Assembly (NCBI GenBank): GCA_011051075.1
Contig: DREN01000163.1
Location: 1 to 9,149 of the forward strand
Direction of reading: 5' to 3'
Length of the DNA stretch: 9,149 bases
Source: Deltaproteobacteria bacterium
Lineage (GTDB): Bacteria > Desulfobacterota > DSM-4660 > Desulfatiglandales > Desulfatiglandaceae
The notes beneath the pieces are model-generated. The model had not been told where the DNA came from and made no database searches. It worked only from the letters and a program-made list of their open reading frames with translations. A program made the translations under genes and the position numbers. This document shows, one piece after another, positions 1 to 7,919 of this stretch. The number at the start of each line of letters is the position of its first letter. The first letter of the stretch is position 1.

Positions 1-127
1 AGTGGTTAAGTCGTTGTTATGATTGATCATACCCATGATTGCCTTGAAAATTGGACAGTCAGCATTTGAAAAGCCATAACAATCTGAAATAGTAGAATAT
101 ATTTTCCTACTCAACCATTTAACCACT
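1..127. repeat. Inverted repeat pair, 16 bp (14/16)
   Basis: Positions 1-16 (AGTGGTTAAGTCGTTG) are the reverse complement of 112-127 at 14 of 16 bases. A second pair lies inside it: TTGTTATG at 14-21 and its perfect complement CATAACAA at 75-82. The interval is AT-rich and non-coding. The window starts inside or at the edge of the left arm, so the true end cannot be seen. It could be a small decayed mobile element or an intergenic repeat cluster. No transposase is present, and the family was not recognised. Confidence 0.5.
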
Positions 128-140
128 CAACTATTCAACG
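109..140. repeat. Two tandem 16-bp repeat units
   Basis: ACTCAACCATTTAACC at 109-124 is followed directly by ACTCAACTATTCAACG at 125-140, matching at 13 of 16 positions. The same motif is present in inverted form at 1-16. Simple CAAC-based tandem repeats like this suggest an intergenic repeat family rather than coding sequence. Confidence 0.5.
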
Positions 141-286
141 AGGTCTGATTTATGTGGTTTGTGCTTCGTAATCTAATCTATTTTACCGTCTGAAACCTGA
201 GCCCCTGCGGGAGTTCCTGATATCTTCCTCCGCAGACCTGAGTTCCAGCCCCACGTAAACGGGAACATTTTGAGGCCCGCTTATGA
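141..286. other. Non-coding stretch after the DUF177 gene; no rpmF
   Basis: The minus strand downstream of the DUF177 stop codon was read for the short, basic, cysteine-containing L32 protein that usually follows this gene. No such reading frame is present down to position 1. The heptamer ACCTGAG occurs twice on the plus strand (near 197 and 236). No clear terminator, RNA gene or other gene was recognised. Confidence 0.5.
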
Positions 287-820
287 TCAGGTGCTCCCTA
301 CCTTTAACTGCTTCAGTTTCAGGAAGGCCGGGTGCCCGTTTTCTTCCCGGCAACCGCATCTTCCCATGTTCAGGTTCGCCCCGCACCTGGGGCACAGCCC
401 CTGACACCCTTCAGCACATAGGGTTTTTATGGGCAGTGTGAGGAGGATCTGCTCTCTTATGATCTCATCGGTATCACAGGTGTCGCCGGTGAAAAACCTT
501 ATCCCCATATCCTCTTCACACAACTCTATCTCGTTCTCGTTCACATCCTCAGGGGGAGGTGAGAGAAAAAGCCTGAACCCGGGTTTCAGCTCATGGAAAT
601 ACTCAGATAGGCACCTGTCACACCTGACCCTGATTCCCCCGGACAGGCGGCCCTGTACGACAAGGTTCTCCCCGTCCCTGTAAAGCCTCATTCTGACTCT
701 CAGGGTGCCTTCCAGGCCCAATATCCGGTCATCCCAATCCGCGTTCCTCCACCACCCCTGGTCAAGGGTAAGATCAAACTCACGGGGACCGCTTGAAAGA
801 TCTTTTATCCTTACGAGCAT
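287..820 (-). CDS. yceD: DUF177/YceD-family protein
   Basis: This 177-residue protein belongs to the DUF177 (YceD) family, whose bacterial and plant members are linked to 23S rRNA accumulation or large-subunit assembly. The visible family features are a CDRC pair at residues 67-70 and a C-terminal cysteine cluster running LPIKTLC, EGCQGLCPRCGANLN and CGC (C135, C139, C143, C146, C155, C157). These probably bind a metal. The ATG at 820 is chosen because MLVRIKDL matches the usual family N-terminus and AGGA lies 9 nt upstream. A TTG at 844 would add eight residues but has a poorly placed ribosome site. The gene normally sits directly before rpmF, plsX and fabH, but no rpmF follows here. It is divergent from the gene at 1219. 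Family assignment is firm; the molecular role is inferred. Confidence 0.9.
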   Translation of the reverse strand: MLVRIKDLSSGPREFDLTLDQGWWRNADWDDRILGLEGTLRVRMRLYRDGENLVVQGRLSGGIRVRCDRCLSEYFHELKPGFRLFLSPPPEDVNENEIELCEEDMGIRFFTGDTCDTDEIIREQILLTLPIKTLCAEGCQGLCPRCGANLNMGRCGCREENGHPAFLKLKQLKVGST

Positions 821-1218
821 CAGGGAGAATCCTGTAAGGAGCAAGGGTCATCATGACCTTTCCCCCAACTTTCAGGTCTATGGTCTGCCGAAACAGAACT
901 CAGGGAAGGTCCTGGCAAAGACGTACAGATCAGATTGTCATTTTTCCCCTGCAAAGCAGGACGACCTGTAAATGATCCTTGAATGAGTCTCATTTCCCAA
1001 AGCGAGCTTGGTGAGTATATAAAAACTCAGGTTTTGTCAATATATTTATGCGTTTTCTATGGGAAAGAGCCTATACAAAACCTCGCCCAACCTACTTTTA
1101 GGGGCAAATTTTCCCTTTTTTTCTTGACACTTATCCCTGTTTTCTGTTATTTTTTCAAGGAAACTTCAGGTTCATTTTCGTTTGTTTACAAGGCAGTGGG
1201 CGAGAGGCTGAACTACTT
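821..1218. other. Divergent intergenic region
   Basis: About 400 bases lie between the divergent DUF177 gene and the gene at 1219. The right half is AT-rich with T-runs. Visible items are a 13-bp palindrome (GGTCATCATGACC, 846-858) just upstream of the DUF177 start, a small hairpin CCTGC-AAA-GCAGG at 948-960 with no T-tract in a terminator position, and a TTGACA box at 1124. A short open frame at 983-1243 has no recognisable protein character and overlaps the start of the next gene, so it is not called. Confidence 0.5.
1124..1150 (+). promoter_or_regulatory. Possible sigma-70-type promoter
   Basis: A perfect TTGACA (-35) at 1124-1129 is followed by TGTTAT at 1145-1150, which matches the -10 consensus at 4 of 6 positions but with a short 15-bp spacer. 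TTATTT at 1147-1152 gives a 17-bp spacer but a poorer -10. The site lies about 70 nt upstream of the ATG at 1219 in AT-rich DNA and would drive the 1219 gene and perhaps gltX. Confidence 0.35.
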
Positions 1219-2280
1219 ATGTGGAAATACAGGGAGCAACTGAGCTACTATCAGAAACTGAGGCGGTCGATTTACGAGATATTGAGAGATTCGCTGGAAC
1301 GGAGGCTCATGAAGACCTCTCTGATAGATTCATTTTACAGTTACCTGAAGAACGGGGTCAAATACATTTTTGTCGATAAGAGCGAGCTTAAACCAAAATC
1401 AAAAAAAATGGAGAGGGAGTCGGAGTTCTTCAACACCTTTCTGGTCGTAATCTGCGAGGGAAGGCTCAGCAGTCAGTTGAAGAACTATATCCGCTTCTTC
1501 CCTGAAAACAGCGTGATCAAAAAGAACCTCCGGCACCTGCCCAAGTTTTCCCTTTACAAGCGGTTCCATCAGAACCTGCGTCATTTTGAAAGCCCGGGCT
1601 TCCTCGATTTTGTGGAAGACCTGTCCGATATCGATTACGCCCTTCTCATTCAACCTGATCCCTCTGTCAAAAAGAAAAACAGATACTCACTGACCCATTT
1701 TCACGTGAAGATCGACTGGCCCATCGCTGATGCAGCCCAGGATCTGGCCAAGTACCTCAGATATATCCAGAACGATCTGTATGAGAATGGAGACAAGGAG
1801 GCCCGAATACTCCAGAACAAGCTCTTTGAGTACTATGGATGCCACCATTCAGTGGGCGGAAGGCGCACCGCCGGACTCATTGCCGCTCAGCTCCTGCGAA
1901 AATCAGACTCCATCTCCACCGTGTTCGTCTCCAGTTCAGAGTCGCGCATCATGTACAAGTATTCCGAACGGGGCGTGTCCAAATTCTTCCTCATACGCTT
2001 TGACGAAAAACAGATCGCGGCATTGTGCAAGGCCCACGATCTTACAGCCGCTTTTGTCAAAACACACTTCATGTACGAGACCAAGGGCCTTTACCTGGGC
2101 ATTCTGGAGGCGGCCTATAAGCACACGAGCCATTCAAAACCACCAAGGGATGGGAAGCTCAGGAAGGTAAAGCCTGCCTATAACTGGCTGAGCCTGAGAA
2201 ACGAGTTTTTGCACCCAAGGCTTGAGTCTCCCCATGTGGCCCCGATCCGCTGCAACTGGGTCTACTCCCTCGATGACTGA
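1219..2280 (+). CDS. Hypothetical protein, 353 aa, basic
   Basis: I do not recognise this protein. It is soluble-looking with no signal peptide or membrane segment, and it is rich in Lys and Arg, especially in the first 120 residues and around 302-320. Visible local features are a HFH motif in YSLTHFHVKIDW (156-167), a CHH followed by SVGGRRT (208-216) at the head of a likely helix (GLIAAQLL), and a C-terminal RCNWVYSL. No Walker, helicase, nuclease or HTH motif is evident. The ATG at 1219 has GAGAGG 11 nt upstream. An internal ATG at 1309 has GGAGG only 3 nt away, which is too close, so the longer form is preferred. It is followed 51 bp later by gltX on the same strand, so cotranscription is plausible, but that does not define a function. 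That the frame is coding is well supported by its length. Confidence 0.8.
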   Translation: MWKYREQLSYYQKLRRSIYEILRDSLERRLMKTSLIDSFYSYLKNGVKYIFVDKSELKPKSKKMERESEFFNTFLVVICEGRLSSQLKNYIRFFPENSVIKKNLRHLPKFSLYKRFHQNLRHFESPGFLDFVEDLSDIDYALLIQPDPSVKKKNRYSLTHFHVKIDWPIADAAQDLAKYLRYIQNDLYENGDKEARILQNKLFEYYGCHHSVGGRRTAGLIAAQLLRKSDSISTVFVSSSESRIMYKYSERGVSKFFLIRFDEKQIAALCKAHDLTAAFVKTHFMYETKGLYLGILEAAYKHTSHSKPPRDGKLRKVKPAYNWLSLRNEFLHPRLESPHVAPIRCNWVYSLDD

Positions 2281-2331
2281 CCATTCGATCAAACACCGAT
2301 CACAGGATCTTAAAAGGAGACCTTACTAACT

Positions 2332-3768
2332 ATGTCAGAGAAAAATATCGTCACCCGCTTTCCACCCAGCCCCACCGGCTATCTTCATATTGGTGGGGCC
2401 AGGACTGCCCTTTTCAACTGGCTTTTCACCAGACAGAAAGGCGGGAAGTTCATCCTCCGCATCGAAGACACCGATGAAAACAGGTCTTCTGATGAGGCCA
2501 CCAGGGCCATCATAGACTCCATGGAGTGGCTCGGTCTGACCTGGGACGAGGGGCCCTACTTTCAGTCCCGAAGGTACCATATTTATAATAAGGTGATAGA
2601 CAGGCTCCTGACCGCCGGTGAGGCCTACCACTGCCACTGCTCGCCTGAAGACCTGGAGAAGCAGCGGCAGCGCGCCAGGGAGAGGGGACTCAAGCCCAAG
2701 TACGACGGAACATGCCGGGATCTGGGCCTTGGACCGGCACCCGGTTCGGTGGTCAGGCTAAAGATCCCCCTGACCGGGATAACCAGCTTTAACGACTTGG
2801 TAAAAGGCCCTCGAACCTTCAACAACGAGGAGCTGGACGACCTGATAATTCGACGTTCCAACGGGAGCCCCACCTACCATCTGGCAGTGGTGGCAGATGA
2901 CATAAACTTAAGGATTACACACGTGATCAGGGGAGACGACCATGTAAACAATACCCCAAGGCAGATCCTCATTTACAAGGCCCTAAGAGAGCCGATCCCC
3001 AAATACGCCCATCTTCCCATGATCCTCGGACCTGATAAGACCAGGCTCAGCAAAAGACACGGCGCCATGTCTGTCCTGGCTTACAGGGACATGGGATATC
3101 TGCCCCACCCCCTGCTAAACGCCCTCGCAAGGCTCGGATGGTCCTACGGGGACCAGGAAAAGTTTTCCATGGCCGAGCTCATAGAGAAGTTCTCCCTCAA
3201 CAACGTGGGAAAGGCTGCAGGGGTCTTCAATGCTGACAAGCTTCTGGACCTCAACGCCTGGTATATCCGCGAATCTCCCGATGAGTTTCTGACTGAACAA
3301 CTCACGCCTTTCCTGGAGACCCAGGGGTTGAGCAGTCCGGATCACAAGACAGTGCGAAAGGCCGTATCTATCCTGAAGGTCAGAAGCAAGACCCTGGTTG
3401 AGATGGCCGAGGGGGCGCGTTTCTGCCTGAGTCAGGAGATCAGGTATGACAAGAAGGGGGATGATAAGTTCCTCAAATCGGGTGTTGTGGACCTATTGGA
3501 AGATCTGAACAGGAGGCTGAAGGCGATCCCGGAATTCAACCAGGAGGCCCTTGAGAAACTGTTTATGGATTTTCTGGAGGAAAAGGAGATAAAACTCAGG
3601 AAGCTTGCCCAGCCACTCCGGGTCGCTCTCACCGGTAAGACCGCCAGTCCGGGGATATTTGAGGTAATGGATATCCTGGGCAGGGAAAAAGTGGTTGAAA
3701 GGATCAGAAAGGCCGTCATCCACATAAGGAACAAGGAGAAGGGTGCGCCGGAGAGAAGTGAGGCGTAA
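2332..3768 (+). CDS. gltX: Glutamyl-tRNA synthetase
   Basis: This 478-residue class I aminoacyl-tRNA synthetase charges tRNA(Glu) with glutamate using ATP in the cytoplasm. The N-terminal Rossmann core is clear: FPPSPTGYLHIGGARTALFN (10-29) carries the HIGH-type motif as HIGG (19-22), followed by RIEDTD (43-48). The KMSKS-type loop is DKTRLSKRHG (235-244). A zinc-binding-type insert shows C101, C103 and C128; the fourth position, His in E. coli, is Asp130 here. The helical anticodon-binding domain fills the last third. The length is normal for the family. AAGGAG at 2314-2319 is a good ribosome site, though the 12-nt spacing to the ATG is longish. Whether it also charges tRNA(Gln) (non-discriminating type) cannot be told by eye. 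It faces lgt convergently. Confidence 0.97.
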   Translation: MSEKNIVTRFPPSPTGYLHIGGARTALFNWLFTRQKGGKFILRIEDTDENRSSDEATRAIIDSMEWLGLTWDEGPYFQSRRYHIYNKVIDRLLTAGEAYHCHCSPEDLEKQRQRARERGLKPKYDGTCRDLGLGPAPGSVVRLKIPLTGITSFNDLVKGPRTFNNEELDDLIIRRSNGSPTYHLAVVADDINLRITHVIRGDDHVNNTPRQILIYKALREPIPKYAHLPMILGPDKTRLSKRHGAMSVLAYRDMGYLPHPLLNALARLGWSYGDQEKFSMAELIEKFSLNNVGKAAGVFNADKLLDLNAWYIRESPDEFLTEQLTPFLETQGLSSPDHKTVRKAVSILKVRSKTLVEMAEGARFCLSQEIRYDKKGDDKFLKSGVVDLLEDLNRRLKAIPEFNQEALEKLFMDFLEEKEIKLRKLAQPLRVALTGKTASPGIFEVMDILGREKVVERIRKAVIHIRNKEKGAPERSEA

Positions 3769-3775
3769 GTTCTTA

Positions 3776-3807
3776 AAAAATCCGGGACCAGAGGCACGGG
3801 GGTTTTT
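3776..3807. terminator. Bidirectional intrinsic terminator, gltX / lgt
   Basis: AAAAATCC (3776-3783) can pair with GGGTTTTT (3800-3807), giving an 8-bp stem with one G-U pair and a 16-nt loop. The stem ends in a T-run on the plus strand and, because it starts with an A-run, also in a T-run on the minus strand. It lies in the 66-bp gap between the convergent stop codons of gltX and lgt, where a shared terminator is expected. The GC part of the stem is short, so its strength is uncertain. Confidence 0.5.
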
Positions 3808-3834
3808 GACAAATTACGGGGAGGCCTGATAACC

Positions 3835-4602
3835 CTAACTCTTCCCCTGCCTCCTCTTGAATATGATCAGGGTAACTACGGCGCCCAGGAGTATGAGGAG
3901 GGTGACCAGCTGAGTAACGCTCATTTGGCCCCCTATGATAACCCCGCGGTCATCGCCCCTGAAACGCTCTATGAAGAGGCGGGCCGTACTGTGAAGCATT
4001 AGGAGCCAGAGGAAGACCTGTCCCTGGAACCGTCTTTTCCGGTGGATCAGAAGCAGGATAAAAAAGATGATGAATCCGGAGATAGAGGAGAAAAGCTGGG
4101 TGGGATAGAGGGGGATATTAAGGGGTGCCAGGGAGTGGGGGTCTGTAAAGACCACCCCCCATTCCGGGCCCGAGGGCCTGCCGTAGCAACATCCCGCCAT
4201 AAAGCACCCGATACGTCCGATGCCCTGACCAACGGCCATGGCAGGGGACCACAGGTCTGCCACCTTCCAGAAAGAAAGATCATGCCTTTTCGCATACCAG
4301 ATGACGGTCAGGACCACACATAAAATTCCACCTGAAAACACCAGCCCCCCCTCCCATACCTTGAATACGTCCAGGGGCCGTTTTATATAGTGGGAGATAT
4401 TCATAAGCACGTACATGATCCTGGAACCTACAATGGCGGAGAGGATTATGAGGAACCCCATGTCCATCGTCTGCTGGGGTCCTATCCCCTGGTCTTTACC
4501 TAACCTTACGGTAATCAGGAGTGCCGCCAGGAAGCCTGTGGCCACAAAAAGACCGTAGGTGTGGAGGGTGAAGGGGCCTATTGAAAAGAGATCGGGATGC
4601 AT
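3835..4602 (-). CDS. lgt: Prolipoprotein diacylglyceryl transferase
   Basis: Lgt moves diacylglycerol from phosphatidylglycerol to the lipobox cysteine of prolipoproteins in the inner membrane, the first step of lipoprotein maturation. The 255-residue protein has several hydrophobic segments (about 14-32, 47-68, 86-103, 174-186, 194-206, 229-247). The family signature is present as GQGIGRIGCFMAGCCYG (125-141) with Arg130, followed by YPTQLF (166-171) and the late ERFRGDDRG (212-220). In the E. coli signature GRIGNFINGELWG, Asn146 is important; here that position is Cys133 and a second Cys pair replaces GEL. The N-terminal HTYGLF (14-19) is also typical. The gene starts 4 nt after the lspA stop with only a weak upstream AGGCG, which suggests translational coupling. 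It is the last gene of the ileS-lspA-lgt operon. Confidence 0.93.
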   Translation of the reverse strand: MHPDLFSIGPFTLHTYGLFVATGFLAALLITVRLGKDQGIGPQQTMDMGFLIILSAIVGSRIMYVLMNISHYIKRPLDVFKVWEGGLVFSGGILCVVLTVIWYAKRHDLSFWKVADLWSPAMAVGQGIGRIGCFMAGCCYGRPSGPEWGVVFTDPHSLAPLNIPLYPTQLFSSISGFIIFFILLLIHRKRRFQGQVFLWLLMLHSTARLFIERFRGDDRGVIIGGQMSVTQLVTLLILLGAVVTLIIFKRRQGKS

Positions 4603-4606
4603 GGGG

Positions 4607-5092
4607 CTAACGCCTGAAAATAAGGGTTAGGGCTATGATGAACGTCCCCACTGTTATGGAGGCGTCGGCCACGTTAAAGGCGGGCCAGTGGTATGAACCC
4701 ACGAAGAGATCGAGGAAATCCACCACCTCTCGAAATCTCAGGCGGTCAATCAGGTTTCCCACGGCCCCACCGGCTATGAGTGAAAGGCCAAGGGTAACCG
4801 CAATATCGTCCTCCTTGAGCCTTGAGAACCAGAAAACAAGGAGCCCAATGGCAACGATGCTGACCGAGATAAGGATCCAGAAGGTGGTCTCGGTGCCGGT
4901 CCTGTTCATGAACCCGAAGGCCATCCCCCGGTTCCGAACATGAACAAGGTTAAAGAACCCCCTTATAACCGGCACCGATTCATGGACCCTCAGCCCCCGT
5001 ATTACCAGCAGCTTTGACACCTGATCCACAAGGACCACGAGTAGAGCGGGACAGATGATCAAGGCATAATTTCGTTTAATACGTCTTGGCAT
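4607..5092 (-). CDS. lspA: Lipoprotein signal peptidase (signal peptidase II)
   Basis: LspA is an inner-membrane aspartyl protease that cuts the signal peptide from lipid-modified prolipoproteins, the step after Lgt. The 161-residue length is normal. The conserved boxes appear in order: DQVSK (23-27), VRNRGMAFG (52-60), AGGAVGNLIDR (107-117) holding catalytic Asp116, and FNVADASITVG (139-149) holding catalytic Asp143. Four hydrophobic segments lie at about 10-30, 71-90, 98-115 and 145-158. The ATG at 5092 lies inside ileS, giving a 34-nt overlap. It is kept because it places Asp23 at the usual distance from the N-terminus; the alternative TTG near 5062 would cut into the first helix region. 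No clear ribosome site precedes the ATG, so coupling to ileS translation is likely. Confidence 0.96.
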   Translation of the reverse strand: MPRRIKRNYALIICPALLVVLVDQVSKLLVIRGLRVHESVPVIRGFFNLVHVRNRGMAFGFMNRTGTETTFWILISVSIVAIGLLVFWFSRLKEDDIAVTLGLSLIAGGAVGNLIDRLRFREVVDFLDLFVGSYHWPAFNVADASITVGTFIIALTLIFRR

Positions 5093-7857
5093 CGTCTACA
5101 GGTATTGGGATGGCTCTCGTCAGTTCCCACCGAGGGATCATGTATCCAGCAGCGCTCACATTTGGGATCAGATGAAGGTGAGACCTTCACCCTTAATCCG
5201 GGGACCGTCTCACTCTCATACCTCCCCTCAACCTGATCCAAGTCAACTAAATCCACCGACGAAACTATAAAGATGCTCTTTAACTGGTCCTTGTAATGGG
5301 CTAATTTAACAGCTAATTCAGATGACAATCCAAGGGTTACACAGGCATCCAGAGAGTGTCCGATGCGTTTGTTCTTCCTTGCCAATTCAAGTGCCTTTGT
5401 GACCTCTTTTCGAACCGATATTATCTCTTCCCAGCGGTTGGCCAATTCAGGATCCCGGTACTCCTCCTTCAAGGGGAGAAAAAGATCCGCATGAACACTC
5501 TGAGGGCGATCCTGGCCGTTCATATACTGCCAGATCTCGTCGGCCGTGAAAGAGAGTACCGGAGCCATCAGCCTCACAAGGACCTCAAGTATTTCACTCA
5601 TTGCCGACTGGGCAGATCGTCTTTTAAGAGACTTTTTGGGCGAGGTGTAAAGGCGGTCCTTTATTATGTCCAGGTAGAAGGATGAAAGATCCAGGACGCA
5701 GAAGTTGTGGAGGTTGTGGTAGACAAGGTGGAAGTTGAACTCATCATAGGCCTTCAGGACCCTTGCGCTCAGTTCCTGAAGCCGGTTCAGAGCCCAGCGG
5801 TCCAGTTCTTCCATTTCCGCATAGGGAACCTGATCGGTTTCCCGGTCAAAATCGTTCAGGTTGCCCAACAGGTACCGGCAGGTGTTTCGAATGCGGCGAT
5901 AGGCCTCTGTGAGCCGCTGCAGGATCTCTTTTGAAAGACGGATATTATCCCTGTAGTCCTCTCCGGCCACCCACAGCCTCAGTATTTCGGCCCCGTAGCT
6001 CTCTATCAACTCATCGGGCACAATAACGTTCCCCGAGGATTTGTGCATCGCCTTGCCCGTACCGTCCACAACAAAGCCGTGAGTCAGGACCCCCTTATAG
6101 GGCGCCTCGCCCCGGGTCCCCACCGAGCACAGGAGTGAACTGTGAAACCATCCCCTGTGCTGGTCGCTCCCTTCAAGGTAAAGGTCGGCCGGACTTTCAA
6201 GGTAGTCCCTATGTTCCATGACGGCGGCATAACTGACACCGGAATCAAACCAGACATCGAGTATATCGGTCTCTTTTGTGAAGCGGCTGCCCCCGCAATG
6301 GGGACAGGTTGTGCCAGGGGGAAGGAGCTCCTCTTCTGGCCTAATAAACCAGGTATCCGCCCCTTCCTGTTCCACTATACCGGACACGTGGTCTATTATT
6401 TCTCTGGTTATCACCGGTTCATGGCACTGGTCGCAGAAAAACACGGTTATGGGCACGCCCCATGACCTCTGCCTGGAGATACACCAGTCCGGCCTGTTGG
6501 CTATCATCTTGAAGATCCTTTCTTCGCCCCAGGAAGGTATCCATGAGACCGTTCTTATTGCCTCCAGCGCCTTCTTTCTCAGGTCATTCTTCTCCATGGA
6601 GATAAACCACTGCTCTGTGGCCCGGAATATAACGGGCTTTTTGCACCTCCAGCAGTGCGGATACTCATGGACTATTTCCTCTTCCTTTATGAGCGCTCCC
6701 ACCTCCGAGAGCTTATCCTTGACAGCCTGGTTGGCCTCAAACACCTCCATGCCTGCAAAGTGGCCCACATCCTGGGTAAAGCACCCTGAATCGTCCACGG
6801 GTGAATAGGTGTCCAGATTGTACTCAAGGCCGGTCTCATAATCCTCCCTGCCATGCCCGGGGGCCGTGTGCACGCAGCCCGTCCCGGCCTCCAGGGTCAC
6901 GTAGGGGGCCAGGACAACAACCGAGGGTCTGTCATAAAGGGGGTGCCGCGCCTGGAGGTTTTCAAGCTCTGATGCCTTAAATACCCTCAGGACCTCATAG
7001 GATTCAATTCCGAAGCTGTCCATGCACAGGTCCAGGAGCCCTTGCGCAAGGATCATGACCTCATTATCGCCTGTATCTACTGCGGCGTAATCCAGGCCCG
7101 GGTGGAGGGCTATGGCAAGATTGGCTGGAATGGTCCAGGGAGTGGTTGTCCATATTACCATGGAGACGTTCTTTCCCTTGAGCACGGGAGCCAGTTGATC
7201 CATGGAAGATATCATGGGGAACCTGACGAATATGGAGGGTGAGCTGTGTTCGTCATACTCAACCTCTGCCTCGGCAAGGGCGGTCTTACAGGATATACAC
7301 CAGTATATGGGCTTTTTGCTCCTCACAAGGCTACCGTTCAGAGCGAATTTGCCGAACTCCCTTATGATGGTTGCCTCGTAGGGGTAGTTCATGGTCAGAT
7401 AGGGTCTTTCCCATTCACCTAAGACGCCGAGGCGCTTGAACTCATTGCGCTGGACATCTATATACTTTTCAGCGTATCGCCGACAGAAGCCCCGTACCTC
7501 TGCCTGGGACATCTCCATCTTCCTGTCTCCAAGCTCTCCGTCCACCCTATGTTCGATGGGAAGACCGTGGCAGTCCCATCCGGGAACATATGGGGCGTCA
7601 AAACCGGCCATCTGTCGCGATTTGACAATGATATCCTTCAACACCTTGTTAAAGGCCGTACCCATATGGATGTGGCCGTTTGCATAGGGGGGACCGTCGT
7701 GCAGCATATACGGTTTGCGGCCCTTTGATGACTCCCTGATGATCCTGTAAAGATCGATACTCTCCCACCTCTCAAGCATTTCCGGTTCCTTCTTTACCAG
7801 ATTGGCCTTCATGGGGAATGGGGTCCTGGGCAGATTTAGTGTGTCTTTATAGTTCAT
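5059..7857 (-). CDS. ileS: Isoleucyl-tRNA synthetase
   Basis: This 932-residue class I enzyme charges tRNA(Ile) with isoleucine and hydrolyses misacylated Val-tRNA(Ile). Its architecture is the bacterial type. DGPPYANGHIHMG (54-66) holds the HIGH motif as HMGT (64-67). The CP1 editing domain includes TTTPWTIPANLAI (237-249) and GHGREDY (334-340, Asp339). WCISRQRSWGVPI lies at 458-470. The KMSKS loop is AMHKS (603-607). The C-terminal four-cysteine zinc site has CERC (900-903) and CRRC (920-923). Extra CxxC pairs occur at 402-405, 475-478 and 518-521. The ATG at 7857 has GGAGG 8 nt upstream, which fixes the start. It heads the ileS-lspA-lgt operon. A likely promoter sits 35-60 nt upstream, and no T-box leader was found. 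Confidence 0.98.
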   Translation of the reverse strand: MNYKDTLNLPRTPFPMKANLVKKEPEMLERWESIDLYRIIRESSKGRKPYMLHDGPPYANGHIHMGTAFNKVLKDIIVKSRQMAGFDAPYVPGWDCHGLPIEHRVDGELGDRKMEMSQAEVRGFCRRYAEKYIDVQRNEFKRLGVLGEWERPYLTMNYPYEATIIREFGKFALNGSLVRSKKPIYWCISCKTALAEAEVEYDEHSSPSIFVRFPMISSMDQLAPVLKGKNVSMVIWTTTPWTIPANLAIALHPGLDYAAVDTGDNEVMILAQGLLDLCMDSFGIESYEVLRVFKASELENLQARHPLYDRPSVVVLAPYVTLEAGTGCVHTAPGHGREDYETGLEYNLDTYSPVDDSGCFTQDVGHFAGMEVFEANQAVKDKLSEVGALIKEEEIVHEYPHCWRCKKPVIFRATEQWFISMEKNDLRKKALEAIRTVSWIPSWGEERIFKMIANRPDWCISRQRSWGVPITVFFCDQCHEPVITREIIDHVSGIVEQEGADTWFIRPEEELLPPGTTCPHCGGSRFTKETDILDVWFDSGVSYAAVMEHRDYLESPADLYLEGSDQHRGWFHSSLLCSVGTRGEAPYKGVLTHGFVVDGTGKAMHKSSGNVIVPDELIESYGAEILRLWVAGEDYRDNIRLSKEILQRLTEAYRRIRNTCRYLLGNLNDFDRETDQVPYAEMEELDRWALNRLQELSARVLKAYDEFNFHLVYHNLHNFCVLDLSSFYLDIIKDRLYTSPKKSLKRRSAQSAMSEILEVLVRLMAPVLSFTADEIWQYMNGQDRPQSVHADLFLPLKEEYRDPELANRWEEIISVRKEVTKALELARKNKRIGHSLDACVTLGLSSELAVKLAHYKDQLKSIFIVSSVDLVDLDQVEGRYESETVPGLRVKVSPSSDPKCERCWIHDPSVGTDESHPNTCRRCQDVLNEIMP

Positions 7858-7892
7858 GAAAGATGCCTCCAGGAATTATGATAAAGGGTCTG

Positions 7893-7919
7893 ATTAGCAG
7901 ATATGGAAGGTCAAGTCAA
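7893..7919 (-). promoter_or_regulatory. Possible ileS promoter within an inverted repeat
   Basis: On the minus strand TTGACT (7919-7914) is a 5/6 match to the -35 box, and GCTAAT (7898-7893) matches the -10 box at 4 of 6 with a 15-bp spacer. It lies about 35 nt upstream of the ileS ATG. A perfect 7-bp inverted repeat (CTGATTA at 7890-7896, TAATCAG at 7925-7931) brackets the two boxes and overlaps the -10, as an operator might. The promoter call is tentative because the spacer is short. Confidence 0.35.

Noticed and set aside
948..960. Hairpin CCTGC-AAA-GCAGG as a terminator
   Set aside because: The short T-run precedes it on the plus strand, and A's follow it on the minus strand, so it is wrongly placed for either direction.
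705..971. Plus-strand open frame opposite the DUF177 gene
   Set aside because: It is a shadow of the well-supported minus-strand gene and has no family resemblance.
983..1243. 86-codon open frame upstream of the 1219 gene
   Set aside because: It has low-complexity Phe/Leu-rich content from T-runs and no plausible ribosome site, and it overlaps the better-supported start at 1219.
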